A DNA stretch of 64,000 nucleotides from CAWBRT01 sp963832365. Its GTDB lineage: Bacteria; Acidobacteriota; Terriglobia; Terriglobales; Acidobacteriaceae. The position numbers were made by a program, and so were the translations under genes. The notes under the pieces were generated by a model. It worked only from the letters and a program-made list of their open reading frames with translations, was not told the origin of the DNA and searched no databases. The DNA lies in the NCBI GenBank assembly GCA_963832365.1, contig CAWHUL010000002.1, positions 186,001 to 250,000 on the forward strand. Direction: 5' to 3'. Below are positions 7,438 through 16,287 of this stretch, piece by piece (the stretch's first letter is position 1; every line of letters starts with the position of its first letter).

Positions 7438-10400
7438 TTATGTCTGGACGATCTTAGGACTCAGGATGAAGATCAGCTCCTGCGTGCTGGTTGACACCGA
7501 CCGGCTCTTGAACAGATTGCCGAGTATTGGAATGTTGCCAAGCCATGGAACCTGCTGAATGTTAATCGAGTTCTGCGTCTGAATGACGCCGCCGATGACA
7601 ACCGTGCCGCCATCACTCACCAGAACCTGCGTTGTCGCCTGCTGCGTCAGCAAACTGGGATTGCCGCCCACCGTGGTGCTCGAATTGCCGAAATCCGGAG
7701 TCGTGTTTTCCACGTCGACCGCGAGGAAGATCGTATTTTCCACCGTGATCTGGGGCGTAACGGTCAGCCGCAGAAAGGCGTCGATGTAAGTCGTGGTCGC
7801 CGGTCCGCCGAGCTGGCTCTGCGTGACAATGGGGATACGGTAGCCTTGGCGCACCACGGCCGTGACGTTGTTCTGCGTCACCACTCGCGGCCGTGACAGC
7901 ACTTTTGCCAGACCGCGCGACTCAGCGGCGGAAAGCAGAACGTCCACCCGATAGTTGCCTACCGCAGTCGATAAGGCCAACCCACTGGTATTTCCACCTG
8001 GCGCGAGGTTAGAGAACAGCGGGATGCTGCCGGCGTTGGTGAAGTAAGGGAACGACCCCGTGGACGACGTGAAGGTTGCCGGGGCAAATCCCGTCGATGG
8101 GTTACCGCCCACCGATGTCGACCCATTACCCCAGGCAAAACCGAGCTGCGTGCCGAACTGCTGGGCAAAGTTTCGCGTGGCCGAAACCACGCGGGCTTCG
8201 ATTTCCACTTGCATCGTCTTGCGGTCAAGCTGCGTGATCAAACGGTCGATGCTGGGAATGATGCTCGGGATATCGCTGATGATCAAAGCATTCGTGCGAT
8301 CATCGGCGAGCACTTCACCGCGCGTCGTCAACAGCTTCTTGATCGTCGGCATGACATCTTTGGCGCGCCCGTAGCTGAGGAATCGGGTAACCGTAATCTT
8401 GCTGACGGCCAGCGCCTGCGCATCGATCCGCGCCCGCTGCGCTTCGGCTTCCTTGCGGAAGGTGTCCTGCGCCGCGATCCGAAGAATGTTGCCTTCCAAC
8501 TCGCGTCCGAGGCCGTTGTTGTGCAATACCACGTCAAGCGCCTGATCCCACGGCACGTCGTCCAGAACCAGCGTGAGAGTACCCCTGACGCTCGGATCAA
8601 GGACTATGTTGAGGCCGCTGATCTCGTGAATCAGCCTGAAGAAGTCCTTCAGGTCCACATCCTTCAGGTTCACCGAGATCGGCTCGCCGGTGTACTTCTT
8701 GGCTGCCGGTGGAGGCGCGGGCGTGGCACTTGCCTTCTGCTGTTCCAGCGCGAGATTCGCGGCTGGCGTCGGTGTCGGCCTTTTTTCCAGCTGAACCGGC
8801 GCAGTCAGTGCCGGTGATTTTTCCGGTTGGACCTGCTCCGTCACTGCCGGAGGCGGCTGAACCTGCGCGGCCAACACCGGCGGACGGTCTTGCGCAACCG
8901 TTGTTGCCGCCTGGATGGAGCGCGTGCTAGCTGGATTGACTGCGACTGGAACTGGCGCCACCGTCTGCTTTGCGGGCCTCGTCACAGGCTGTTGGACAGG
9001 AGCTACAGTCTGCTGTACGGGTGCCACCACGGTCTTTTGGACAGGAGCTTCGGCCTGCTGGGCAGGCGCCGCAACCGTCTTTTGGACAGGAGTTACAGTC
9101 TGCTGTGCAGGAGCCGCCACAGTCTCTTGGACAGGAGCTACGGCCTGCTGGGCAGGCGCTACGGTCTGCTTCTTGTAATCCGGCACCACAAAAACGTAGT
9201 CCGGATTCTTCTGAGCGACCGGTGGCGGTATGTTGGCAGTGCTCAATGCCTCCGGCACTGGCTTTGCCGAGGCTTCTCCGGGAGTCCCTTCCTGCTTTGC
9301 CGTTACGGCTTGCGGAGCGGGAACTGGAGCCGGAGCCGCCTTTTCTACCGGGAGCGTCGCATTTTGTACCGGGAACACCTCATCCATTCGGACTTGCGCC
9401 GGAACTGTCGCGGCCTCTTTCTTAAGTAGCGGGGCCTCTTTCTGCGCTACCGCGTTAACCACGGACTGGTCGATGAATGCCGATCCTATCGGGTGCAGTA
9501 CCGCTGTCGAACTATTCATGGAAGCCGTCTGCGTCAGGGGGGCGAAGGCCAACGCCGCGGACAGGTGCGGAGTTGCTGCGCTTGGTTTGACCCGCGGCGA
9601 TGTCGCAGACGCCAAAGTTGCGGGCGCTTCGATCTTCGGACTTGGTGCGGTTAGCGTGAAATTGGCGGACTGTTCTGCCTTCGGCGGCAATACGGTGACC
9701 ACCAGCTTGTTGCCCCTGTTTGCGACGTCGAAGTCACGTGGCCCGGTAAGATCGAGCACTACGCGCGTGACGGGAGGAGCCAATCGGAATTGCGAGATGC
9801 GGACCGACTTCAGATCGGCTGCATTCACCATGATGGTCCGCTGCTTGGTGGCCGAGAGCGAATTCTCGACGTCAACCACCAGCCGCTCTGGACCGCTCAG
9901 CCGTAAAGTCTTGGCCGTCTTTGCGCCCTCGATTTCAACCGCCATGCCCGCACTGGTGCGAACCACCCCGATATTGCGGATCGTAACCGGCTGCAACGAA
10001 GCGGCCTCCGCTACCGGTGTAGGCTTGGTGGTCACACTGGCAGCCGGCTTAGGCGCCGGCGCCGATGTTGCCACAGGGCGGACAGCGGCTGCGGGAGTCG
10101 CCTGCGATGAAGTGGCGGAGCCATCCGACGTAAACAACAATTGCAACCCGTTCTTGGTTTCCTTGACCTGGAGTTTGGCTGCGTCCGTCACGGTCAACTC
10201 AACCCGCGTCACGCCGATTCCCCCAACGCTCTTGTATTCGAGCACCCGGTAGCTTTTCACCGCCGGCGAATCGAGGCTGCGCTGACGCTGCTTCAGTGCG
10301 GTGGACGAGACTTTCTGCAAGTCCACCAGCACCATCGAAGGCTGGGGCCGATACTCGTTGTGCGTGAACGGTCCCGCAGTTTCAAGCGCCACGACGGTCG

Positions 10401-10509
10401 CGCCACCCTGAGCGGATACCGAAATCTCCTTGAGTTGCGTATCGGCAGCGCCCGCAATTACCGCAAACAATAGCAGTGGCGCCAGTGCAAACACGTGCTT
10501 GAGCCTCAT
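7438..10509 (-). CDS. pilQ: Type IV pilus secretin PilQ with AMIN domains
   Basis: PilQ forms the outer-membrane ring through which type IV pili extend. The ATG at 10509 (MRLKHVFALAPLLLFAVIAGAADTQ...) has a ribosome site, GAGGAG, and gives a signal peptide; the frame is open a further 19 codons upstream. Two AMIN-like regions follow (about residues 25-130 and 175-290), then a long low-complexity linker. After that come a secretin N0/STN domain (EPISVNLKDVDLKDFFRLIHEISGLNIV), an N1-like segment with DDRTNALIISD, and the secretin core ending VPWLGNIPILGNLFKS. At about 1,023 residues it is longer than proteobacterial PilQ, largely because of the linker. It is the last gene of pilMNOPQ, with a terminator just downstream. 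Confidence 0.95.
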   Translation of the reverse strand: MRLKHVFALAPLLLFAVIAGAADTQLKEISVSAQGGATVVALETAGPFTHNEYRPQPSMVLVDLQKVSSTALKQRQRSLDSPAVKSYRVLEYKSVGGIGVTRVELTVTDAAKLQVKETKNGLQLLFTSDGSATSSQATPAAAVRPVATSAPAPKPAASVTTKPTPVAEAASLQPVTIRNIGVVRTSAGMAVEIEGAKTAKTLRLSGPERLVVDVENSLSATKQRTIMVNAADLKSVRISQFRLAPPVTRVVLDLTGPRDFDVANRGNKLVVTVLPPKAEQSANFTLTAPSPKIEAPATLASATSPRVKPSAATPHLSAALAFAPLTQTASMNSSTAVLHPIGSAFIDQSVVNAVAQKEAPLLKKEAATVPAQVRMDEVFPVQNATLPVEKAAPAPVPAPQAVTAKQEGTPGEASAKPVPEALSTANIPPPVAQKNPDYVFVVPDYKKQTVAPAQQAVAPVQETVAAPAQQTVTPVQKTVAAPAQQAEAPVQKTVVAPVQQTVAPVQQPVTRPAKQTVAPVPVAVNPASTRSIQAATTVAQDRPPVLAAQVQPPPAVTEQVQPEKSPALTAPVQLEKRPTPTPAANLALEQQKASATPAPPPAAKKYTGEPISVNLKDVDLKDFFRLIHEISGLNIVLDPSVRGTLTLVLDDVPWDQALDVVLHNNGLGRELEGNILRIAAQDTFRKEAEAQRARIDAQALAVSKITVTRFLSYGRAKDVMPTIKKLLTTRGEVLADDRTNALIISDIPSIIPSIDRLITQLDRKTMQVEIEARVVSATRNFAQQFGTQLGFAWGNGSTSVGGNPSTGFAPATFTSSTGSFPYFTNAGSIPLFSNLAPGGNTSGLALSTAVGNYRVDVLLSAAESRGLAKVLSRPRVVTQNNVTAVVRQGYRIPIVTQSQLGGPATTTYIDAFLRLTVTPQITVENTIFLAVDVENTTPDFGNSSTTVGGNPSLLTQQATTQVLVSDGGTVVIGGVIQTQNSINIQQVPWLGNIPILGNLFKSRSVSTSTQELIFILSPKIVQT
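8905..9175 (-). repeat. Degenerate tandem repeat coding the PilQ linker
   Basis: Inside pilQ, units of about 30-45 bp repeat in tandem with variations. They encode Pro/Ala/Gln/Val/Thr blocks such as VAPAQQAVAPVQETV, VAAPAQQTVTPVQKTV and VAPVQQTVAPVQQPV. The units are clearly related at DNA level (recurrent ctgttggacaggagctac-type segments). Such in-frame repeats change length easily by slippage, and here they form the flexible arm between the AMIN and secretin parts. Confidence 0.8.
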
Positions 10510-10629
10510 GTAACTCTCCTCGCAACCGGCACGCCTTGCTTCCGGCGCGCCGCCGGCGGCTGACATCGGAGACAGCCGACCCCTAACTTGTCCTACGCGC
10601 CGGTTCCATTCCGTAGCGGCGCGCGCATT

Positions 10630-11229
10630 TCACCCGCCCGCAGAACCCGGGCCGTTCATCGTCAGTGTGACGTCGCGAGTAACCGAATGGCCTATCCGGT
10701 CCCTGCTTGTTTCCTTGAACGTCACACCATTGCTTGTGACTCGCACCACGTAACCGTTCATGAGCGGATCGTTTTCGCGCAGGAAATACGCGCGATTCGC
10801 CGCGTTGACTACCACTGCGATAAAGCCCGACTCGGAGCGGACCAAGCCCTTCAGCTTGATCCTGTTGATCATCAGACAACGCTTGCCGCCCGAGGTGCAG
10901 ACAGCGGCTTCCGGAGCGGTCGATACCGAACTGATAAACGGGTCGCGCCCGCTGCGCACCGCTTTGACCTCGCTGGGGCTGGTTGGCTTCACCAGCGGGG
11001 TCGCGGAGGGCGGCGCTGCGGTGCCTGTAGCGGGCTTCGAAGTGGTCGCCGTCGGTTTCTGCTCTTTCGCTTTGCTCTCAGGCGCGGCCGGCACGGTTGG
11101 ACTCACTGCCGCGCGAAGCGGATTGAAGAACGGGCTCCGCAGCGGAGCAACCGGCTGGACATCGCCCGGGGCCTGCGCCCATCCGGTGACGGCCAGTAAC
11201 AAAATCGCACTTGCAGCTCTCCAGACCAT
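10630..11229 (-). CDS. pilP: Type IV pilus assembly lipoprotein-like PilP
   Basis: PilP links the inner-membrane PilN/PilO complex to the secretin PilQ. The 199-residue product starts with a hydrophobic segment (ASAILLLAVTGWAQA) that can act as a signal peptide; no lipobox Cys is obvious. A Pro/Ala/Thr-rich region follows to about residue 90, then the small beta domain with RDPFISSV, MINRIKLKGLVRSESGFIAVVVNAANRAYFLRENDPLMNGYVVRV, the usual PilP core. An AAAGGA ribosome site precedes the ATG. The gene lies between pilO (9 bp upstream) and pilQ in the standard order. Family assignment rests on the core motif and position. Confidence 0.88.
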   Translation of the reverse strand: MVWRAASAILLLAVTGWAQAPGDVQPVAPLRSPFFNPLRAAVSPTVPAAPESKAKEQKPTATTSKPATGTAAPPSATPLVKPTSPSEVKAVRSGRDPFISSVSTAPEAAVCTSGGKRCLMINRIKLKGLVRSESGFIAVVVNAANRAYFLRENDPLMNGYVVRVTSNGVTFKETSRDRIGHSVTRDVTLTMNGPGSAGG

Positions 11230-11238
11230 AAATTCCTT

Positions 11239-11880
11239 TTACGCTTTCGGCTTCACCAATGGCGCTTTCACGGGTTTTGGTGGTGGTGGTTGAACCTTCG
11301 GGCTGAAAAATGCGGAAGCGGTGCAGGTCGCCACCACGGTCTCGCCCGGCGCGTATTTGTAACTCTTTTTTGCTTTCGCTTGAGATGGATTCTTCACGTT
11401 TGCCATCGCCAAACCCGAGACGCTGACGAGGCGCTCGATCTTGCCGATCTGCTCAAAGAAACGGACGACTCCGAAATAAGGGCCGTCAATCTCGATTTCG
11501 AACGGCAGCTCCGAGTAGAAATCGCGCGTCACCACGGGCATTGCGGTAAATCGGCGAAGCTCGATGCCTGACGAGTGCGCTTGCGCCTGTATCGTGCGTA
11601 TGAACCCGTCGACCTGCTTGTCCTCCGGCACGATTTGCTTTTGTTGCTCAATCTGCTGCCGATAAGTCTCGATTTCCTTGTTCAGTTGGGTGATGCGTGC
11701 CTGGAACGGCATCAACTGCGCGATCTCGGCCTTCTTGCCTTTTAGCGCCGCAAGGTCGTCGCGGTTGATCTGTTCCATGGGCCGAACCATCGCATACCAG
11801 ACCCCGCCCGCGATGAGCACGCAGGCCAGACTGAGGATTACGATCTTGTATCTCGGCTCTATTTCGCTCCAACTAGCCAT
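11239..11880 (-). CDS. pilO: Type IV pilus inner-membrane protein PilO
   Basis: PilO forms a dimer with PilN in the inner membrane as part of the pilus alignment complex. The 213-residue product has a short cytoplasmic start, one membrane span (about residues 12-30: YKIVILSLACVLIAGGVWYA), a coiled-coil region (LKGKKAEIAQLMPFQARITQLNKEIETYRQQIEQQKQ), then a ferredoxin-like domain with LPFEIEIDGPYFGVVRFFEQIGKIERLVSVSGL. A GGGGAA ribosome site precedes the ATG. It lies 9 bp after pilN and 9 bp before pilP. The C-terminal PKVQPPPPKPVKAPLVKPKA is a proline-rich tail. Confidence 0.92.
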   Translation of the reverse strand: MASWSEIEPRYKIVILSLACVLIAGGVWYAMVRPMEQINRDDLAALKGKKAEIAQLMPFQARITQLNKEIETYRQQIEQQKQIVPEDKQVDGFIRTIQAQAHSSGIELRRFTAMPVVTRDFYSELPFEIEIDGPYFGVVRFFEQIGKIERLVSVSGLAMANVKNPSQAKAKKSYKYAPGETVVATCTASAFFSPKVQPPPPKPVKAPLVKPKA

Positions 11881-11889
11881 AATTCCCCG

Positions 11890-12459
11890 TTAGGACTGCC
11901 GCTTCTCACACACGAGCGTGAAGGTGAACGCCTGGTAGTCTTTTACCGTATCGTCCTGCCACGTCTCCTTCAGTTCGATGTTATTGAAATAACCGGACTT
12001 GTTGAGATTGCTGATAAGGTTGGCCACGGCCGTCGTACTCAGCGCCATACCATCCATGGAAATTGATTTGCCGTCGTCGCTCATTTTGTTCAGCCACACG
12101 GCATCAGTCGAATTCACCGTCTGCGTGATCGTGTTCAGCAACTGCACGGGACCATTCTGGTGGGCGCGGAGTTGATCGATGACGGTGAACTTGTGCTTGA
12201 TCGCATCGACCTCCTTTTGCTTCTGCGTATACGCCGCCTTGACGCCCGCCAGTGCCGCCAATTGCTTGTCGGTGTCGCGAAGTTCGACTTGGATTTTCTC
12301 GTGCTGGTTTTGAGCGCGCCAATACATGAACGCAACCGCGCCAAACATGATCGCGACGGCCAGGATCGACAGCATCCGCAATGACGGCGCAGACATGGTG
12401 ATCTTGGGCATGTGCCGAGCCTTCACTTTGGGCGTGCCCAGAAGATTGATCCGGATCAT
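11890..12459 (-). CDS. pilN: Type IV pilus assembly protein PilN
   Basis: PilN is the inner-membrane partner of PilO and binds cytoplasmic PilM through its N-terminus. MIRINLLGTPK is the conserved PilM-binding peptide. A membrane span follows at about residues 27-48 (LRMLSILAVAIMFGAVAFMYW), then a coiled coil (QHEKIQVELRDTDKQLAALAGVKAAYTQKQKEVDAI), then a fimbrial assembly domain with GPVQLLNTITQTVNSTDAVWLNKM. The ATG overlaps the pilM stop codon (ATGA), so translation of the two is coupled. It is 189 residues long, as usual. Confidence 0.94.
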   Translation of the reverse strand: MIRINLLGTPKVKARHMPKITMSAPSLRMLSILAVAIMFGAVAFMYWRAQNQHEKIQVELRDTDKQLAALAGVKAAYTQKQKEVDAIKHKFTVIDQLRAHQNGPVQLLNTITQTVNSTDAVWLNKMSDDGKSISMDGMALSTTAVANLISNLNKSGYFNNIELKETWQDDTVKDYQAFTFTLVCEKRQS

Positions 12460-13514
12460 AGCTTGTCCTCGAAGCTTCTCAAGGCCAGACCGACCGCCAC
12501 GGAAAGCTGTGGCGCGTGCTGTTCCAGCAGGTCAGCGCTTGCATTGGCCGGCGGGTCGATCCTCAAAAAAGGATTCAGCGTCTCTACCGGCAGGGAAAAC
12601 TCACGCTGCAACTCCTCGATCAGTCCGGGAATCTGCGAAGAACCGCCGGCCATGTAAATCCGCTCGATGTGTTCGCCGCTCGCCGAGGCGCGGAAGAAAT
12701 CGAATGTCTTCTGAATCTCGAGAACGATCAATTCCGTCACCTGCTGAAGGATCGGTGTCTTGGCATCCTCGCTGACCGTACCTACCCGGTGTCCAAGTTT
12801 CAACGACTCGGCGTCATCGAAGCTCAGGTCGAGTTCCTTTTGCAGCGCATCCGTGTACTGGTTGCCTCCCACGCTCACATCGCGGGTGAACAGTGGCGTC
12901 GTCCCCTTCACGATGTTGATGTTCATGACGCTGGCGCCCAGGTTCAGCAGTGCCACGGTCGAGTTCGATGTCGGCACATAGTTGAATTCGTAGCAATTCA
13001 GCAGCGCGAAGGCGTCGATGTCGACGATCACCGGTTGCTTCCCCGCGAGCTGAAGCGCATTGGTGTAGTTGAGAATCTTGTCCTTCTTTACGGCGACCAG
13101 CAGTACGTCCATCTGCGACCCACCCTGGTCCCCGGAGAGCACCTGGTAATCCAGGTTCACGTCGCTCATCTCAAACGGGATGTGTTGCTGGGCCTCGTTG
13201 CGTACCCCGGCTTCTATTTCATCTTCAGGCATGCTCGCCATCGAAATCTTCTTGACGATGACGGAGTGGCCGCTCACCGAGGTTGCCACCTGCTTCGACT
13301 TGATCCCGTGATCGGCGAAGATCTTTGTAATGGAGCTGGCTACGCTGCCGCTGTCGACGATCATCGAATCGACAACGATGTCGGAAGCAAGCGGTTCCAC
13401 GCCGACATTCACTACCTGAATCTCGCCACGGACTCGGCGAAGCTCAATCGCTTTTATGCTGCTTGAGCCAATGTCGAGCCCGACAACCGGTTTTCCCCTG
13501 CCTAGTCCGAACAT
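12456..13514 (-). CDS. pilM: Type IV pilus assembly ATPase-like protein PilM
   Basis: PilM is an actin-fold cytoplasmic protein that binds PilN. The 352-residue product has the ATPase fold motifs: VVGLDIGSSSIKAIEL at the N-terminus (phosphate-1), ALLNLGASVMNINIVK in the middle (phosphate-2) and IERIYMAGGSSQIPGLIEEL (adenosine motif). It is the first pilus gene of the operon, 10 bp downstream of a small HTH gene and overlapping pilN by 4 bp. Family and role are secure from motifs and order. Confidence 0.95.
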   Translation of the reverse strand: MFGLGRGKPVVGLDIGSSSIKAIELRRVRGEIQVVNVGVEPLASDIVVDSMIVDSGSVASSITKIFADHGIKSKQVATSVSGHSVIVKKISMASMPEDEIEAGVRNEAQQHIPFEMSDVNLDYQVLSGDQGGSQMDVLLVAVKKDKILNYTNALQLAGKQPVIVDIDAFALLNCYEFNYVPTSNSTVALLNLGASVMNINIVKGTTPLFTRDVSVGGNQYTDALQKELDLSFDDAESLKLGHRVGTVSEDAKTPILQQVTELIVLEIQKTFDFFRASASGEHIERIYMAGGSSQIPGLIEELQREFSLPVETLNPFLRIDPPANASADLLEQHAPQLSVAVGLALRSFEDKL

Positions 13515-13524
13515 GTTTATGCCC

Positions 13525-13797
13525 TTAACGCCCAGTCCCGCTCATTCGCACTCGCTTCACCGGCGTAGCCGACAGACGCGGCTTTTGCGCTTGTTGAGGC
13601 GGTTTGCCGCCCGCTTCGCCGATTGCGCTCTTCTTTTCCATCCAGGCGTCCAGAATCGTTTTCTTGAACTTCCATCGGTTGCCAAGCTTAAAGGCGGGAA
13701 TCTTTTCTTCCGACACGTACTTATACAAAGTGTCCGGACTCACGCCCAAATATTGCGAGGCCTGTCTAATGTTCATCACTTCGGGCGAATCGGCCAT
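13525..13797 (-). CDS. Excisionase-type helix-turn-helix protein at the head of the pil operon
   Basis: This is a small DNA-binding protein of about 90 residues. The ATG at 13797 (MADSPEVMNIRQASQYLGVSPDTLYKYVSEEKIP) is preceded by GGAAAGG; the longer frame to 13848 lacks such a site. Residues 8-55 match the MerR-like/excisionase fold: MNIRQASQYLGV, DTLYKYVSE, IPAFKLGNRWKFKKTILDAWM. The tail is Lys, Pro and Gln rich. It ends 10 bp before pilM, so it is very likely co-transcribed. Such proteins near mobile elements act as recombination factors, but the position here suggests a regulator of pilus genes; that is inference. Confidence 0.8.
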   Translation of the reverse strand: MADSPEVMNIRQASQYLGVSPDTLYKYVSEEKIPAFKLGNRWKFKKTILDAWMEKKSAIGEAGGKPPQQAQKPRLSATPVKRVRMSGTGR

Positions 13798-14230
13798 TGC
13801 TGCTGACCTTTCCACAGAATTTCGCTGCCTTTCGACGGACAACTTCATCCGTCCGGCGCGCGTTCAAGGACGAAATGCTCGACCTTGCTTGGGTGTACTG
13901 CTGATCAGCAGGTTAGCGCAGGAACTCTGGCTGTCAACAGATTACTTCCGTTTACTTCCGGTTCTTTAGGCCTTTCGAGGGTGTTTTTTGGAACATGTAC
14001 TATCGTTCCGCACTATATACGGTATGAAAACTTACAGACACCTATATATGTAGTGGAAGTAATGCGGAAAGTTCACCCAATGGCCAACGACGTTACGAAT
14101 GGCCATCGGGGAGTCGCCGGGGGCCATTGGCCGGGCAAAATCGAAGGTTCCCCGCATGCCGTGACCAGGATTTGTGGGTCGGCTGAACCGCCGCCCTAGT
14201 GTTAGGATTGCTGATCTCAGGGGGTGGCCT
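13798..14230. other. Intergenic region between divergent pil operon and malic enzyme
   Basis: This 430-bp gap must hold promoters for both divergent transcripts. It has an AT-rich stretch at about 13970-14060. A perfect 9-bp inverted repeat is present, CCAATGGCC at 14077-14085 against GGCCATTGG at 14122-14130, with a related AATGGCC between them. A short direct repeat TTACTTCCG occurs twice near 13945. No coding or RNA gene is seen. Confidence 0.5.
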
Positions 14231-15934
14231 GTGAACGCAACCAAACATGCAGCCGCACTCGATGGCGTGCTTGCGGTCGATGTCTCCGGCTATGACCTTA
14301 TCAACTATCCTCTGCTCAATAAAGGTACTGCTTTTACCGAGACGGAGCGCGACGAATTCGGCCTGCACGGAATGCTGCCTCCTCATGTGGGTTCCCTTGA
14401 CGAGCAGATTTCCCGCCGGCTTGATGCCCTGCGAGGTTTTCCCACGCCCTTCCAGCAGTACGCCTTTCTGCGCGACCTGCAGGACACGAACGAAACGCTC
14501 TTCTACGCCTTGCTGGTGCGCAATATCGAAGAGATGCTGCCGCTCGTCTACACGCCCACCGTCGGCGAGGGCTGCCAGCGTTTCAGCACCATCTGGCGAA
14601 AGCCGCGCGGTATCTTTTTGAGCTACCCGAACCGGCACCGCATTCACGAGATCCTCGACCATCGCCGCCACGACGATGTTCGTGTCATCGTCGTCAGCGA
14701 TGGTGAACGCATTCTGGGACTCGGCGACCAGGGCGCGGGTGGCATGGGAATCCCGATCGGCAAGCTCGCTCTCTACACGGCCTGTGCCGGAATCCATCCG
14801 GTCAACGCGCTTCCTGTCATGCTCGACCTCGGCACCGATAACGAAGAGCGGCTCGCCGATCCCATCTACCTCGGCTGGAGACATGAACGTGTCCGAGGCG
14901 CCGCCTATGACGACTTCATCGAGATGTTCGTCGACGCCGTAAACCAGCGCTGGCCGCACGTGCTGTTGCAGTGGGAAGATTTCGCGCGCGCCAACGCCGG
15001 CCGTCTGCTCGACCGCTATCGCGACCGCCTCTGCACCTTTAATGACGACATACAGGGCACCGCCGCAGTCGCCACCGGCACCCTGCTGGCCGCCATCAAG
15101 GTGACCGGGGTTCCACTGACGCGGCAGCGAATCGCCATCCTCGGGGCCGGGACCGCCGGCTGCGGCATCGCCTCGTTATTGTTGAAAGCCATCATCGACG
15201 CCGGAGTGCCTGAATCCGAAGCGCGCCGCCAATTCTATGCGGTGGATCGTGACGGGCTGCTGGTGGAAGGCATGGCCGATATTCAAAGCTTCCAGCTTCC
15301 GTTCGTGCAGCCGCGTACCGCTATTGCAGGTTGGAAGCTTCGGCAGCCGGATCGCATCGGCCTGCTCGACGTCGTTTCCAACGCTCGTCCGACTACACTG
15401 ATCGGCGTCTCCGGGCAGCCCGCAACCTTTACGGAGGAGATTGTGCGCGCCATGGCCGCCAATGTGGCGCGTCCCGTGATCTTTCCGCTCTCCAATCCCA
15501 CTTCGCGCAGTGAAGCCACGCCGCAGGACCTGATGGCTTGGACCGACGAACGCGCGGTCATCGGCACCGGCAGTCCGTTTCCGCCGGTCATGCGCCACGG
15601 AAAACCGATGGCCGTCGACCAGACCAACAACGCCTATATCTTTCCTGGAGTCGGGCTGGGTGTGCTCGCCATGAATGCGCGCCGGGTGACGGATTCCATG
15701 TTCATGGCTGCGGCCAAGGCGCTGGCCGGGGCGTCTCCCGCCGCACGCGATCCCGAGGACACGCTGCTGCCTGCGGTCAGCCGCTTGCGTGAAGTCGCCG
15801 AGGTCGTCGGGAACGCGGTGGCCAAACAAGCGCAGCTCGACGGCGTTGCCGACAACCGCGTGATGACCGGCAGATCGCCGACGCCGTTCGCGCTACCATG
15901 TGGCAGCCTGTTTATAAGCCGTACAAGCGTGTGA
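14231..15934 (+). CDS. maeA: NAD-dependent malic enzyme
   Basis: The enzyme oxidatively decarboxylates malate to pyruvate, linking the TCA cycle with pyruvate supply. The 567-residue product has LPLVYTPTVGEGCQRFS with the catalytic Tyr, the ILGLGDQGAGGMGIPIGKLALYTA signature, the metal-site segment CTFNDDIQGTAAV, the nucleotide-binding IAILGAGTAGCGIASLL, and the conserved PLSNPTSRSEATPQD and QTNNAYIFPGVGLG. The GTG at 14231 follows a GGGGTGG site and gives a length close to E. coli MaeA (565). An in-frame extension to 14174 is not needed. The end, after about residue 545, is less conserved. Preference for NAD over NADP is inferred from overall similarity to the long-form family. Confidence 0.94.
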   Translation: MNATKHAAALDGVLAVDVSGYDLINYPLLNKGTAFTETERDEFGLHGMLPPHVGSLDEQISRRLDALRGFPTPFQQYAFLRDLQDTNETLFYALLVRNIEEMLPLVYTPTVGEGCQRFSTIWRKPRGIFLSYPNRHRIHEILDHRRHDDVRVIVVSDGERILGLGDQGAGGMGIPIGKLALYTACAGIHPVNALPVMLDLGTDNEERLADPIYLGWRHERVRGAAYDDFIEMFVDAVNQRWPHVLLQWEDFARANAGRLLDRYRDRLCTFNDDIQGTAAVATGTLLAAIKVTGVPLTRQRIAILGAGTAGCGIASLLLKAIIDAGVPESEARRQFYAVDRDGLLVEGMADIQSFQLPFVQPRTAIAGWKLRQPDRIGLLDVVSNARPTTLIGVSGQPATFTEEIVRAMAANVARPVIFPLSNPTSRSEATPQDLMAWTDERAVIGTGSPFPPVMRHGKPMAVDQTNNAYIFPGVGLGVLAMNARRVTDSMFMAAAKALAGASPAARDPEDTLLPAVSRLREVAEVVGNAVAKQAQLDGVADNRVMTGRSPTPFALPCGSLFISRTSV

Positions 15935-16038
15935 GATAGGGCTCAGGGTATCCGGCGGGCGGCCCATTCAAGCCGTCAGTTGTCGAGTGGGGTTTTCGCC
16001 CATGTCTGCCAACCTTTGGCAAAGTGGGAGGCGTTTAT

Positions 16039-16233
16039 TCAGTGAGTAGAAGCAGGAGTTGAACTATCCTTGGAAGTTACGGCAAAGCATGCCTTTAGTT
16101 CCTGCCCACGTTCTGAGCCGCCGCAGCTTGGACACTTCATTTCTTGCTTCTCGTACTCTGCCAGCGTCAGAACCTTCTCAAAGGCTTTGTTACAGTCCTT
16201 GCGAAACCCCGATAGTCATGCAAATTTCGGCAT
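16039..16233 (-). pseudogene. FmdB-type zinc ribbon, broken near its start
   Basis: The minus strand from an ATG at 16233 reads MPKFA, then a TGA, then continues in the same frame as LSGFRKDCNKAFEKVLTLAEYEKQEMKCPSCGGSE and on to a stop at 16039. The part after the stop is clearly an FmdB/zinc-ribbon protein: KDCNKAFEKVLTL followed by CPSCGGS and FAVTSKDSS. An intact gene would start MPxYEYxCxxC, so the first Cys pair is damaged, probably by small indels around 16200-16222. Its intact relative is at 17379 on the other strand, separated from it by the hydrolase gene. Possibly a decayed paralogue; function not expected. Confidence 0.6.
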
Positions 16234-16287
16234 AGTGCAAAATCCCGAAATAACTCAGGGACTCGTACGGTTTATTAGAGCTCACCA

